Below, piece by piece: positions 44,802 to 56,561 of a stretch of DNA of 64,000 nt (position 1 is its first letter; every line of letters starts with the position of its first letter). Where the stretch lies: contig CM077157.1 of assembly GCA_039583875.1 (NCBI GenBank), positions 74,710,346-74,774,345 on the forward strand. The letters run 5' to 3'. A program made the position numbers and the translations under genes. The stretch comes from Platanthera guangdongensis (lineage: Eukaryota; Streptophyta; Magnoliopsida; Asparagales; Orchidaceae). The notes below the pieces were generated by a model. It had not been told where the DNA came from, ran no database searches, and worked only from the letters and a program-made list of their open reading frames with translations.

Positions 44802-47800
44802 TCATTTCTTTTCCTTGCCCTTAATAAGTTTAATCTCTCTGTTAGGACTGAGGGCTTCTTTGTTTGATCTGGTATCATCTGCTGCACCTAAATATGTTTG
44901 CTTTTTAGGCCTAGGAACCACAGCTTCAGAATGTAATTCCATATACCTATCAGAATCAAAGAATTTACTTGATGCATATCTCTCTAGTTCTTTCTGTCTC
45001 TGTTCAGACATAGTTGAGATGTTGGATGAATCTTTTCCTTGCTCTCTAGCCTATTTAATTTGATCCAGTGCAGCTAGTTCTTTTAATCTGGCAGTCCAAG
45101 CAGCTGGATTATTTTCAGGATCCTCAAAAGGTATAGGTGCTTCATATCTGTTGGAGGGATTATCTTGAGAATGCCTGGCAGACACAGTTTCTTTCAGCTT
45201 ATAAGGGAAAGGACCAGATGTTGTATCAGTTGAAATTTGTCTTTCCCTGGAATATGGGTGTTGCCTGGAGTACCCTTTGGAGTAAACTTGAAGATCTCTT
45301 TGATTTCCTCTATATCCTCCTCTCCTAGATTGAGATCCCCTGGATTGGCTTCCCCTATTATAAGATCTGGCATGAGGCTGATAGGGGGCCTGACTTCTGG
45401 CTGGGGGTTGAGCTGCCGAGCTTCCACCTGCACCTGCATTAGGAGGAAGTGGTGGAGGAGGATGAGAGTGCTGGAATTGGGATGAACCCTTCTCATATTT
45501 TCTCTTCTTCTTCATTGCCTTCAGCTGATTCTTGGAGTACTGCATCCAGTGCTTAGTAATAGGGCAGTCATGTAGAATGTAATATGGGATATCATTGTTA
45601 TCCTTAACTTTGGCAGGAGGTACCCTCTTCATGGCTTTGCTCCTTGCCTTTCTTTTCCTGGCAATGGTAGCAGAAGAGTCATCAGAGTCTGTTCTAAATT
45701 CATCACTTTCAGAACTCTGGTCATCATAGAGAGCATCAATTTTCTTCATTAAGTCCTTCTTGAGCTGTACAGAAGCAGATGAGGCAGAGGTTGTAGCAGC
45801 AGGTGTTGAATTAGTAACAGCAGAAATGACAGCAGCAGATATAGTAGAAGCAGTAACAACAGCAGCAGCAACTATGGGCTCTGGAGAGGTGACAGCAGCA
45901 ATAACAGTCTCACTAACAGCAAAAGAAGTAGAAGGAATGTCATCAGAAACTGCAGAAGACTCAAATTCAGATGCCTCTGACATAGGAATATCCTTGGAAA
46001 TAGGCTCAACAGCAATAACAGGAACTTCAACAGTAGTTTCAGAAAGTTCAGCAGCAGTAGAGGCAATAATATCAGAAGCAACAGTAATTCTTTCTTCAGA
46101 GGAAGCAGCAGCATAAACTGAATTGACAAAGGAGGAGATAATGCTTGGGTCACAGCAAGAAAATGGCACAAGTGCCTTGGATAGATCCTCTGGAGGCTGG
46201 ACAGCATTGACCTCTGGCAGACAGCTGAAGTAAAACTGATCAAAATCTGATAGCAAAGACCTGAGGTCTATTGCAAGGATTGCAGCAGGAGAACTTTGTG
46301 CTTGAGGCACAGCAATAGCAATAAGAGGAGGAGCTGAAGAAGCAGCAAAGACAGCAGCAGCAGCAACAGACAGGCTCACAGAAGCAGTCACAGAAGCAGC
46401 AGCAGCAACAGCAGCAGCATGAAGACTCACTTCATATGGCATCTCCCCCTGCTTAGATGCAGACATGTCTGGATCAAGGCACACTGCTGTAGGTGCTGCC
46501 TGAGGGAAGAGGGAAGAGAGCCTGGCAGAGAGGGCTGCCACTGACAGGTGTAGTGGAGCCAAGGAGGTCTCCAACAGCAGAGAGAGCCTGGGGGCAAGCA
46601 ACTCATACAGCCTGTCAGCAAGGGCTGGGAGGTCTACTTGCTCAAGGGTTACTGGAGCAGAGGGAGAAGATATAGGAGCAGCTGATGGTTCTGGTAGAGG
46701 AGAGCTGGTGAATGGTGGAAGGGATGGCTGAGTTGTTGGTAAGGTGGATATGGAGGACAGGGGAATGGAGATAGATGGGGTGAATGTTGGTTGGTCTATG
46801 ATTTGGTGTAGAAGGTCTTTAAATGAAGTGGAGGAAGAGGGTAACTAAGGAGGAGATGATGGGGAATCATCCATAAAGGAATCATCAATTAAGGTGAAGG
46901 ATGGAATGGAGGGTGATGAGGTGACATCTGGTGGAGGGTAGGAGAATAGTGGATGGAAATGTTCTTCTGGTGGTGGTAGAATATTTACTGAATATGGTGT
47001 GGATGTTGGAGAGGGGCTGGATATGATGATGGTGGATGGAGCTGGGATGGTAGAGGGTATGGGAAGGGATGGAATTGGAGGAGGAGGAGGAGAAGAGGCA
47101 ACAACAGCATCTAGGTCATCTGTAGGGGCAGAGACCTGTGAAGGAGTGACTCTTAGAGTCCTTGTGCCTGAAGGAGTACTGAAGGAGGGCCTGCTGGGCT
47201 TGCTAATTTGTCTGTCCCACTTTCCAAAGAGGGCACAAGACAGTCTCTTGGAGGCATTTATATGAATTCCAGAGGAGAACAGCAAGGCAGGGCACCTGTG
47301 CTGCAGAAACACTCCAATGATCCTTCCAAAGTTAACAAAACCTTTGTTGATTTTCTTTTTGATGAGGTCAAAGAAAACTTCTCCCCAATTCAGATTTTTC
47401 TTGTCCACAAGAGCTCCCATGAGGCAGAGCTGATATCTTGAAATTGTATCATGGGCAGAGTGCTTAGCCAGTAGCACTTTCCCAACAACATCTGCCATGA
47501 ATCTATATTCTACAGACAGGTTCCTTTTGAAGAGCTTGCTAGGGTTTCCCTCTGAATGACCCATTCTGGCAAGTAGTTCAGAATACTCATCTCCAGATAA
47601 GTCAGCAGTATCTTCTCCATTTCTCAACTCAAAAACTTCTGTTAAAATTGCTGGGGTTAAGGGTACCTGAGTTCCAGATATAGACCCAACAATGGTGTTG
47701 TTATCTTGATTGTGGGCAGTATAAACCCATTCCTTTATCTTATCAGAAGCCAGCTTTATCCTTGTGGTCATTATTGCTGTCATATTCTGGTCTTTGAACA

Positions 47801-47909
47801 ATCCCAAAATGTCTTGAAAAACCTGGTCAGTTGTGCTGAATGATTCCATGTCGATGTCAAAACCAGCATCAAACTTCATAGCAGCAAGAATAGCAACTGA
47901 CACAGCCAT
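44802..47909 (-). pseudogene. E8 ORF3 (env-like), two in-frame stops
   Basis: A single frame of 1035 codons after pol is interrupted by TAG at 46845-46847 and 45051-45053. I place the start at the ATG at 47909 (MAVSVAILAAMKFD); the frame is open 30 codons further but this ATG lies downstream of a TATA box at 48023. Residues 1 to about 250 form a compact domain (LFKRNLSVEYRFMADVVGK, LVDKKNLNWGEVFFDL). Then come a Pro/Ser-rich linker, an Ala-rich hydrophobic stretch (AAAVAAAASVTASVSL), a Ser/Glu-rich part, a Gly/Arg/Tyr-rich part (SRGSQSRRGGYRG) and a basic end. ORF3 of SIRE elements is called envelope-like by position; I see no clear signal peptide or fusion motif. The E2 tail at 900-1198 is homologous. 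Confidence 0.8.
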
Positions 47910-48022
47910 GGGGACCTGCAAAAATTCAACAAACAAAACGACCAAGTGTAGAGATGTTTGGAGGGAAAGAAAATTCTTGCAGAGAAATCGAAAGCGCAAA
48001 AGAGAACGACGGCGAAAAAAAA

Positions 48023-48033
48023 AGTTTTATATT
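48023..48033 (-). promoter_or_regulatory. Putative internal TATA box upstream of E8 ORF3
   Basis: The minus strand reads AATATAAAACT, preceded by AACCCT. It is about 115 bp upstream of the ORF3 ATG and just downstream of the motif array at 48038-48320. Confidence 0.5.
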
Positions 48034-48037
48034 AGGG

Positions 48038-48320
48038 TTCGACGCAGAATTGGAAAGATCGTTGAACTCAGTTCGACGATCGAGGCTACTAAAGGAATCT
48101 GAAGAGTCTTCAACATCGTCGATCTCCGTTCGACGATATTGGAGAGCGTCGAGCTCCGTTCGACGATCGTTCAGAGAACAAAGTCGTCGAGCGCCGTTCG
48201 ACGAACGTTGACCGGAAGAGATAGTTCATACTATCTGAGAGACGCTGAACTCAGCTCGACGATTTTTGGAAATCGTCGATCTCCGTTCGACGATCTTGGG
48301 GCAAATCGTCGAGCGCAGTT
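48038..48320 (-). repeat. Second TCGA-motif array, E8 pol-ORF3 spacer
   Basis: The ATCGTCGA/TTCGACGAT motif of the E8 LTR recurs about ten times between the end of pol (48411) and ORF3. Nothing else is recognisable in this 0.5-kb spacer apart from the TATA box. Confidence 0.85.
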
Positions 48321-48410
48321 CAGAGATCAGAAAAATTCTAGACACTAAGAAAAATCAGGATGTTTGCCTAGTCTTGGTCAATTTTTAAGCTTTCAAAATC
48401 TTGGATATTA

Positions 48411-51400
48411 TTAAAGACTTCCTCCATCTAACATTCCTAATTGATTTAGGAAGAAGGTGTGTTTCTTTTCATCCAATGGCTTGGTGAAAATATCTCCCCT
48501 TTGTAAATCAGTTGGGATATATTGTAGTTCAATTTTATTCTTTTCAACATTATCCCTTAAGAAATGATGTCTAATCTCTATGTGTTTTGTCCTACTATGG
48601 AGGACTGGATTTTGAGCTATAGAGATAGCACTGGTGTTATCACAAAAGATTTTAGACTTCTCTAAGTTGTAGCCATAGTCTAGGAGTTGGTTTTGAATCC
48701 ACAAGATTTGTGAACAACAACTGCCTGCAGCCATATATTCAGCTTCAGCAGTTGAAGTTGACACAGATGTTTGTTTCTTACAAAACCAAGAGACAAGTCT
48801 GTCACCAAGGAACTGACAAGTTCCACTGGTGCTTTTCTTGTCAATTCTGCATGCAGCATAATCAACATCAGAGAATCCAGTTAAATCAAATGCTGAATCT
48901 TTTGGATACCAGAGACCTAGATTTGGACAACTTTTAACATACCTGAGAATCCTCTTTACTAGTGTTAGGTGTGACTCTCTAGGGCTTACTTGGAACCTAG
49001 CACATATACATGTAGCAAACATTATATCTGGTCTACTAGCTGTAAGATACAGTAAAGAGCCAATCATTGCTCTATATATTGTCTGATCAACAGGTTTCCC
49101 ATGTTCATTAGCATCCAATACAGCATTAGTAGGCATGGGTGTTTTCATACAAGATGCTTCAGACATACCAAATTTCTTAACCAACTCATTTGCATACTTG
49201 GTTTGAGAAATGAAGATGCCTTCAGCATGCTGTTTGACTTGCAATCCTAGGAAGAAGGATAGCTCACCCATGCTACTCATCTCAAATTTAGAATGCATCA
49301 GGTTAGAAAACCTTCTGCACAATTTGGAGTCAGTAGAACAAAAAATAATATCGTCTACATAAATTTGTACTAGTAGGGTATGTGACTTATGGGTTCTAAT
49401 AAATAGAGTTTGGTCTACTCTACCCCTAATAAAACCATTTTCCAAGAGAAAGCATGTTAGGGTCTCATACCATGCTCTAGGAGCTTGCTTGAGACCATAT
49501 AATGCTTTATTCAATCTAAAAACATAATCAGGAAAAGTTGGAGAGATAAAACCTGGAGGTTGTCTGACATAAACTTCCTCTTTGATGTCTCCATTTAGAA
49601 ATGCACTTTTGACATCCATCTGATATACCTTGAAGCCTTTGTGTGCTGCATAAGCTAAGAATATTCTGATGGCTTCTAGTCTTGCAACTGGTGCAAAGGT
49701 CTGGTCGTAGTCGATTCCTTCTTCTTGAGAGTATCCCTGAGCAACTAGCCTTGCCTTGTTTCTTATAATTACTCCTTGATCATCCAATTTGTTTCTGAAT
49801 ACCCATTTTGTTCCAACAATGGAATGATCCTTAGGCTTTGGCACTAGTTCCCATACTTTATTTCTCTCAAATTGATGCAACTCCTCTTGCATTGCAATGA
49901 TCCAGTGTGGATCTTGCTCTGCATCTTGAAGGGACTGAGGTTCAATTTGAGATAGGAAGCAGGTGTGCAACAGGTTTTGGTTGACCTGATTTCTGGTTTG
50001 CACACCAGCTGAGATTTCTCCAATTATTTGGGTAATTGGATGGTCTCTTGAAGTTACTAAATCAACAGGGGGTGTTGATTGTTCACCAACCTGTGTTGTT
50101 GTTTCCTCTTGTGGTACAACAACTGGCTCTTCAAGTTGTTCTTCAATATGTTGAGCATTTCCTTCATCTTCACTGCTTTCATCCTCTTGAGTAACCTGTA
50201 ACTTGTTCAAGTCTTCAACTAGAGAATGTTCCTGCAAGGGTTCTATGGTAGAAGAAATCTTCTCCTTGAAAGACATGTTAGTTTCATCAAATGAAATGTG
50301 AACAGATTCCTCAATTTTTAAAGATGATTTATTATAGACCCTATAAGCCTTGCTGATCATGGAGTATCCCAAAAACACTCCTTCATCAGCTTTGGCTTGA
50401 AATTTTGCTAAATATTTCTTGTCATTATTATGAATATAGCAAATACAACCAAAGACTCTAAAATAATCAACTTTAGGTTTCTTCCCTTTGAGTAATTCAT
50501 AGGGAGTCTTTCCCTTTAGTTTATGTATCAGACTTCTATTCAGCACATAGTTGGAGGTGTTCACTGCCTCTGCCCAAAAGGATAGAGGTAGATGAGCATC
50601 TGACAACAATGTAGTGGCAGATTCAATAAGGGTTCTATTTTTCCTTTCAGCTACCCCATTTTGTTGAGGAGTTCTAGGAGCTGAGAAAGTATGCCTGATC
50701 CCTTCACTCTGACAGAACTCTTGCATAAGAAGAGAATCAAAATCTGTCCCATGATCACTTCTGATCAGGGCAATGTGAGTATTGAACTCAATCTGTATAC
50801 ATTTGAGAAACTCTGTCAGACACTTAAAGTTATCAGACTTCTTCCTTAGAAAGAACACCCAAGTGAATCTAGAGAAGTCATCTACAACTACTAAAGTGTA
50901 GGATTTCCCTCCTAGGCTTTGTACTGTGATGGGTTTGAAAAGATCCATGTGTAACAGATACAATATCCTAGGTGAATCACTCTTATTAAGTGACTTAAAG
51001 CTGTTTTTAGTTTGCTTGCCTAATTGACAAGCCCTGCAGAGTCCTTCCTTCTTATAGGGGCCAGAAGGTAGTCCTCTAACAAGGTTGTCCTTGGATAGCC
51101 TAGCAATAGTTCTAAGGTTTAGGTGTCCTAATCTCTTATGCCATAAAATATTTGGCCTACATATAGAATTAAACAAGCAGATATCTACATCAGTTGGAAG
51201 AAAATCTACTAGATAAATGTTACCTTTCCTTTTACCTGTCAACACAGTTATGTTGTCTTCTGACTTGATTTTGCATAAGGCTTTGCTGAAGGTCACCTGG
51301 TAGCCTTCATCACACAGCTGACTGATGCTAATTAGGTTGTGCTTCAGTCCTTCCACATAGGCTACCTTTTTGAAAGTTACTGATCCAATCTGGACTGCAC

Positions 51401-51593
51401 CATATCCTTTAGTCTGTCCAAAGTTTGAATCACCAAAGATAACCTTGGGTCCAAGCTTGGCTCTAAAGGAAGTGAGGTTGTCCTTGTTCCCTGTCATGTG
51501 CTTAGAGCACCCACTATCCAAGTACCATTGCTGGTTAGATGTTGGATAGGTCTTCACCTGCACATAAGACAATTCATTTGTTTTTGACCCAGT
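48411..51593 (-). CDS. E8 pol: protease-integrase-RT-RNase H
   Basis: The frame is open from 51593 (the TAA at 51594-51596 precedes it) to 48411, with about 1050 recognisable codons and no internal stop. Protease shows [13 protein letters not shown]. Integrase shows [15 protein letters not shown], a first Asp at the HMDLF site, RSDHGTDF and [11 protein letters not shown] shows [37 protein letters not shown] and YVDDIIF. RNase H shows [16 protein letters not shown] and GDIFTKPL. There is no ATG at the start: pol is in the +1 frame relative to gag, overlapping it by about 20 nt around AAAAACAAATGA. Either a programmed +1 shift or a 1-bp mutation explains this; E7 has gag and pol in one frame. 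Confidence 0.93.
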   Translation of the reverse strand, partial: TGSKTNELSYVQVKTYPTSNQQWYLDSGCSKHMTGNKDNLTSFRAKLGPKVIFGDSNFGQTKGYGAVQIGSVTFKKVAYVEGLKHNLISISQLCDEGYQVTFSKALCKIKSEDNITVLTGKRKGNIYLVDFLPTDVDICLFNSICRPNILWHKRLGHLNLRTIARLSKDNLVRGLPSGPYKKEGLCRACQLGKQTKNSFKSLNKSDSPRILYLLHMDLFKPITVQSLGGKSYTLVVVDDFSRFTWVFFLRKKSDNFKCLTEFLKCIQIEFNTHIALIRSDHGTDFDSLLMQEFCQSEGIRHTFSAPRTPQQNGVAERKNRTLIESATTLLSDAHLPLSFWAEAVNTSNYVLNRSLIHKLKGKTPYELLKGKKPKVDYFRVFGCICYIHNNDKKYLAKFQAKADEGVFLGYSMISKAYRVYNKSSLKIEESVHISFDETNMSFKEKISSTIEPLQEHSLVEDLNKLQVTQEDESSEDEGNAQHIEEQLEEPVVVPQEETTTQVGEQSTPPVDLVTSRDHPITQIIGEISAGVQTRNQVNQNLLHTCFLSQIEPQSLQDAEQDPHWIIAMQEELHQFERNKVWELVPKPKDHSIVGTKWVFRNKLDDQGVIIRNKARLVAQGYSQEEGIDYDQTFAPVARLEAIRIFLAYAAHKGFKVYQMDVKSAFLNGDIKEEVYVRQPPGFISPTFPDYVFRLNKALYGLKQAPRAWYETLTCFLLENGFIRGRVDQTLFIRTHKSHTLLVQIYVDDIIFCSTDSKLCRRFSNLMHSKFEMSSMGELSFFLGLQVKQHAEGIFISQTKYANELVKKFGMSEASCMKTPMPTNAVLDANEHGKPVDQTIYRAMIGSLLYLTASRPDIMFATCICARFQVSPRESHLTLVKRILRYVKSCPNLGLWYPKDSAFDLTGFSDVDYAACRIDKKSTSGTCQFLGDRLVSWFCKKQTSVSTSTAEAEYMAAGSCCSQILWIQNQLLDYGYNLEKSKIFCDNTSAISIAQNPVLHSRTKHIEIRHHFLRDNVEKNKIELQYIPTDLQRGDIFTKPLDEKKHTFFLNQLGMLDGGSL

Positions 51594-53649
51594 TTACCTT
51601 GGGCCTAGGTTGATAACCTTTAAATTCTGAAATGAAAGACATCCCAGGTTGACTCTTATATCCTTCAGGATGATATCTCCTTGGAGGTATAATCCATTCA
51701 GTATAATGGTTAAAGATTTGGGATGAAGGACCCTTAGGATTCAATTTTGATTTGCCCTTGAAAAATTTTCCAGAGCTCTGACCTCTGTTCGACGATCTTG
51801 GAGCTGCGTTCGACGATCTTGGGTCAGATCGTCGAGCTCCGTTCGACGGTCGACTATGGCTGAGGTCAGGTATTTGAGATCGTCGACATGCGTTCGACAA
51901 CTTTGGCTGAGATCGTCGATCTGCGTTCGACAATTTTGCCTGAGATCGTCGAGCTGCGTTCGGCGATCGTCGATCTTCATTCGGCAATCGTCGATCTCCG
52001 TTCGACGATTTCTGATGGGACTTAGTTTTCTGAGGCAGATCAGAATTTTTCCTAGCAACCTCTACAACTCCCATTCCTTTGTCAGAAATGAATTTGATTG
52101 GAGTTGTTAGAACTATGGGTTGGCTGGATGAAGCACCCAAGCCCAGTGTACTGTTGAATCTGGAGTTCACTGTGCTTGTGATGTCCATCAGCTTGATGCT
52201 TCTCCCATTGAGGGATTCTTCAAGCTTCTTGGCCTCAGAGAACTCACTTTTCAGTGAAGCTATCTGTTCCCTACAGCACTCCAACTCCTGAGAGAGTTTG
52301 AGGTTTTCTGACTTTAAAGTATTGTGTTCAGATAATTGATTTCTGAGAGAGATAATTTCTTTCTCAGACTTTAGCAGGTCTAAACACAGTGCTTTAAATT
52401 CAGATTTAAAATCCTCTGAACTAAAATCAAAAGAACCAATTACCTGATCTTCTTCAGGTTGAGTCTCTGAGTCTGACTCTGACTCCTCTTCTTCTGAATT
52501 ATGCTGTGAGGCATTGATTGCCATCATGCAGAACTCTTTTTCTTCTGCATCATCCTCATCATCACTGGAGCTGGATGAGGCTTCTGACTCTTCTTCAGTC
52601 TCACTCCAGGATTCAGCAACAAACCCTTTTCTTGTATGTTTATTTTTGCTTGATGAGGGTTTGCCATTGCCATTCCTCTTGGAGACTTTCTCCTTTCTTC
52701 TTTCTTTCCCGTCCCTTCTATCCTTGTTCTTGTTCTCTGGACAGTCAGGAACTATGTGCCCTGGTTTCCTGCAACCAAAGCAAATAATATCTTTATTATT
52801 GTTAATGGACTTGTCATACCTTGGCTTATCCTGCTCCTTGTATGATCTCCTTCTGAAGTCCTTTCTGGCCATTTTGTAAAATCTTTTGGCCAGCAGACTG
52901 AGTAGTTCATCATTGCCTGTGGCTTTATCTTCAGGCAGATCTTCAGTTGCCTTGAAGGCTATGGTCTTCTCTTTTCTTATGGCTGGTGAGGCAGCCTTTT
53001 GTTCTTCCTCTCTATTTTTGATGAGCAGCTCATAAGATTTGAGCTTACCCAATAGAGCTTCAGTAGTGATCTCATCCAGACTTCTGGCATCCTTAATTGG
53101 CCAGATTCTTGAGTCTCAAGTGCTAGGGAAGCACATTAGGATCTTGTCATTAAGTTCTGTTAGAGAGATCTCTTTGTCCAATGTCCTGAGTTCACTGACA
53201 ATTAGACTTATCCTGTTGTACATGTCTCCCACTGACTCAGTTTCTCCCTTTTTGAAATTCTCATATTGAGAGATGAGATGGGATCTCCTATCCTTTCTCT
53301 CATCAGCTGAGCCTGAGACTATTTTTGAGAGTTTGTCCCAAATTTCCTTTGCTGAATTGCATTCGGCCACCTTTTGAAATATGTCATCAGACATTGTCTG
53401 GGACAGGATGTTCATAGCCTTGGCATCAGCTACCTTCCATCTCTTGATATCAGCATCTATTGCTGATGGAGGTGAAACAACATTTGTACTTGTGTTCTCT
53501 GGGGGTCTTGGACATACTGTTAAAACAGAATTAAAAATATCTTCGTCAATAGAATTCATGTACAGTCTGATCCTTGCTTTCCAAAGTGCAAACTTGGATA
53601 GATTGCACACTGGAGGTCTGGTGCTAGCATAATCTTTGTTTTGGGCCAT
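51574..53649 (-). pseudogene. E8 gag, one premature stop
   Basis: The frame runs from ATG at 53649 to TGA at 51574 with one TGA at 53116-53118. The capsid region has ALWKARIRLYM, AKEIWDKLSKI and DKILMCFPS. It is followed by a zinc knuckle CFGCRKPGHIVPDC near 52760-52800, then an acidic Ser/Glu-rich stretch, a predicted coiled coil (52200-52400) and an Arg/Ser repeat region encoded by the TCGA motif array (51780-52015). Gag near 690 residues is long, as is usual in SIRE elements. Confidence 0.88.
51780..52015 (-). repeat. Third TCGA-motif array of E8, inside the gag frame
   Basis: The motif GATCGTCGAxCTGCGTTCGACGAT recurs about nine times here with an in-frame period near 24-39 bp. It is translated as repeats of the form N(A/G)xRRS. 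The same motif is in the LTRs and the pol-ORF3 spacer. Confidence 0.88.
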
Positions 53650-53760
53650 GATTTGTGAAAGCAAAATCTAATAATAAAATACAAAAGAATATATATCTAA
53701 CTTGGGATCTTTGGGTTCATGTGTTAGCCTGTACAACCAATCAAGTATGGTATGTTTAAC

Positions 53761-53781
53761 CAACCTGCCTCTGATACCAAT
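53761..53781 (-). other. E8 primer binding site
   Basis: The minus strand reads ATTGGTATCAGAGGCAGGTT next to the 5' LTR. The leader to the gag ATG is only about 110 bp. Confidence 0.92.
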
Positions 53782-55291
53782 TGAAAGTGCAGCTAGATCT
53801 GATATACTCTAGAGGGGGGTGAATAGAGTATATGGTGCTTTGAAACTTTTTACAATAATTGTTGTAATAAGAGTGAGCAGGGAAACAAAAATAAATCTAA
53901 TCACAGCACTAAGTTAAACAAAAGCTAATCACAGAATAATCAAGGCCAGAAATAAACATAAAAACAAGCAAAAACAGAAGACACAAGGAAATATAGTGGT
54001 TCCCCTAAACTTGGTTACATCCACTCTTCTACCACCCTAGGTAGGAATCCACTGCAGGATGAGTTGATCAGGTGTCCTGGGCACCAATGAGCTTTTGATA
54101 AGGTGCTCAAAAACCAAATCAGATTTTTTGATCAGGTGTCTTGCCACCAATGAGCTTTTGACAAGGTGCTCAAAACCCAAGCTCAAACTTTTGAAGGGAG
54201 TTTGAAAAACCCTTTACAGAGAGGGGTTGAGAGATTGATGGAAGTCTTCTCTTTCTCAAACAACTGAGAAGACTACGTGGATTGTTGATGTCAAAGCTCC
54301 CCCTGAATCCTTGAGATCTTCAGGAAGAGAAGCTTTGCTGAGGGTGATAGGCGTTCAAAGATTGAGCTCCAGCAATAGATGATTTCAGCAATAGCTGAAA
54401 TGTTGAATATCTGGAGTCTTGAAATATGTTGGCCTTGAACACTTTGAAACTAAAGAGATCTGAAGATTTCTGAAAAGATTGATCTCCTTGGATGAGTGTT
54501 CTTGAGAATTCTTTGAGACAGTATATGATGTCTGACTGTGTGTCTGTCTCTCTGTAATCTGTATTCTATGAGTGATTCAAAAATTCTTCTCTTTTATTCT
54601 CTGATACAGAATAGAATAACATTCTCTTTCAAGTATAGTCGTTGGCCTGCATTAATTGCATCCTTAATTGCACAATCTCTTCTGGAGGAAAGTCCACAGA
54701 AATATTCCTCGAGAAATCCTTGAAACTTGGTCCAGAAATGAATGAAAACGGCTAGGAAATCTCTGAATTAATTGCAGAATAACTCCTTAACTGATTTGAA
54801 TTTGAATCTAGAATCATCCTTGAAGTTATCTGAAATCGTCGAACTGAGCTCTGCTATCGTCGAGCTGAGCTCAGCGATCTGGAAATATACGGCAGCAAAA
54901 TATCGTCGATCTGAGCTCAAAGATCGTCGAACTGAGCTCAGAGATAAAGATCCAAAGCAGAGTCAAAATCATCGACCTGAGCTCATCGATCGTCGAACGG
55001 AGTTCGACGATATAATGAAGTTGAGCTCAGCGATCGTCGAATGGAGTTCGACGATCTGTCGAAGTTGAGCTAGACGATCGTCGATCGGAGTTCGACGAAT
55101 CGTCATGCTGAGCTCGACGATATGACTTAGTCTCCAAACAGAAAGTCTTGGTCTTCAGGGCAGCTTCCAAACCTAGACTTCTAACCCTTAGACTCAATTC
55201 TAATTGACCTATTGGGCTATACAGGAGGTCAAGCATAGGTTCCTAGAGACATAGTGATCCTGACCCAAATTAGTAATAGGGTGTTCCAACA
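53782..55291 (-). repeat. E8 5' LTR
   Basis: It matches 43126-44636. On the + strand it runs from TGAAAGTGC to GTGTTCCAACA and is followed by the target duplication AAACC. Confidence 0.95.
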
Positions 55292-55296
55292 AAACC

Positions 55297-55940
55297 CTAG
55301 TCGTGGAAGAATCGATATATATTGTATTTGATGAGACGAGTTTGCTGCAAAGCAATGCTTCTAGTGTGCTTATTGAAGATGCAGGTGCAAAGTTGAAAGA
55401 AATTAGCTTGGATGGACCATCCGAAAATAAAGGTGAAAAGTTCATCAAGATCACCACCCCAACCCCTATTGGAGAGGCTAATGATCATGATGAAGAAGTC
55501 ATCCAAGATGAAGAAGTCACTCCGGTGATACAAGACAATCCAAATGCAAGGACTCTAGAGCTCAGTCATCTGAAGGATCACCCCATGGACCAGATCATAT
55601 GAGATCCCCGGGATGGTGTCAGAACTCGAAGAGTTGCTGTGCACAGTTACTCTGGATAAAGGATCAGTTTGAGGACTATAACATGAAGTTTGAAAAAATT
55701 CCATTATTTTGCGACTCTTCCAGCGCAATAGCAATAGCCAACAACCCAGTCTCGCACAGCCGGACAAAGCATATAGAGCTAAGGTATCACTTCATCCGGG
55801 AGCATGTGGAGCATGGGGACATAGACCTTCAATATGTCCCTACAGATAGGCAAATTGCAGACATTTTTACGAAGCCGCTGGACGAGACCAAGTTCTCGTT
55901 CTTCAAAACAGAACTTGGGATGCTCAACAAAGAAGACTAG
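55297..55940 (+). pseudogene. E7 pol, second part: linker and RNase H tail, RT deleted
   Basis: The frame resumes after E8 with VEESIYIVFDET and an acidic linker. It reaches HPMDQII, a TGA at 55600-55602 and VRTR, then changes within a few codons to SCCAQLLWIKDQF and the RNase H end ([36 protein letters not shown]). Compared with E8 pol, the whole RT and most of RNase H, some 400 codons, are missing at about 55625. The final stop is at 55938-55940. Confidence 0.88.
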
Positions 55941-56036
55941 AGAAGCTGGACTTTCAGGAAGGCTCAAGGCTCAAAGGTTAGTCAAATACTGAAATATTTC
56001 AAAATTTTAACTCCTTGACTCGAGCAAGATACAGCA

Positions 56037-56285
56037 TATTCGAGTACTAGGTAGTAGAATGACATACTCGAGGAGTCTACTTGACCCACTCGAGTAGTAG
56101 AATGACATACTCGAGTAGTCTACTTGACCTACTCGAGTAGCAGACTGACATACTCGAGTAGTCAACTTCACATACTCGAGTACCTCACTGACCTACTCGA
56201 GTACTTCCAAACATCTACTCGAGTACTTCTGTATCCCTACTCGAGTAATTCCAGACTTATCTACTCGAGAAATTTCCTCACTCGT
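56037..56285 (+). repeat. Second TACTCGAGTA array, E7 pol-ORF3 spacer
   Basis: Ten copies of CTCGAG, nearly all as ACTCGAGTA, are spaced about 22-25 bp with ACTGACATACTCG-like spacers. This is the motif of the E7 LTR, repeated between pol and ORF3. Confidence 0.92.
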
Positions 56286-56398
56286 GTACATGCTGAGTCG
56301 TTTGTTTTTCAAATTTTCTTATGCGCAAACAAAGGCTAATGCCGCCTCTTCTTTGGTTTATTTCATTTATTTTCATTTAATTAGACCCAAAACTAGGG

Positions 56399-56409
56399 TT
56401 ATATAAATA
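56399..56409 (+). promoter_or_regulatory. Putative internal TATA box upstream of E7 ORF3
   Basis: TTATATAAATA directly follows CTAGGG (telobox-like AACCCTAG on the other strand). It lies 115 bp downstream of the array and 150 bp upstream of the ORF3 ATG. Confidence 0.55.
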
Positions 56410-56561
56410 CGAAAATCCGGAAATATCCTTCACGAAATCATTTCCGCTCTCTCGAGTACCCGGCTGCCTCTTCGTCTTCCTCAGTCAGTTGTAGAGCCAC
56501 AAAATTTCCTTCACCCCGTCGAAGCCTTCTAGGGTTTCTGCATCTCCAAGATTTGTGAATC

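Larger units (their letters stand above)
43126..55291 (-). mobile_element. E8: SIRE-type copia element, well preserved, with ORF3
   Basis: The 12.2-kb element has LTRs at 43126-44636 (1511 bp) and 53782-55291 (1510 bp) and a perfect target duplication AAACC (43121-43125 and 55292-55296). By eye the LTRs differ at some 35-40 positions, about 2.5%. The order gag, pol, spacer, ORF3, polypurine tract is complete. Only one stop in gag, a +1 frame change between gag and pol, and two stops in ORF3 are seen. It differs in LTR sequence from its host E7, so it is a different SIRE family. Confidence 0.95.

Noticed and set aside
45760..46116. Open frame of 118 codons on the + strand rich in Ala, Glu and Thr
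   Set aside because: It is the antisense of the Ala-rich part of the E8 ORF3 and is driven by that composition.
51580..51590. Canonical -1 slippery heptamer at the E8 gag-pol junction
   Set aside because: The zero-frame reading is C-AAA-AAC, not A-AAA-AAC, and pol is in the +1 frame, so the -1 model does not fit.
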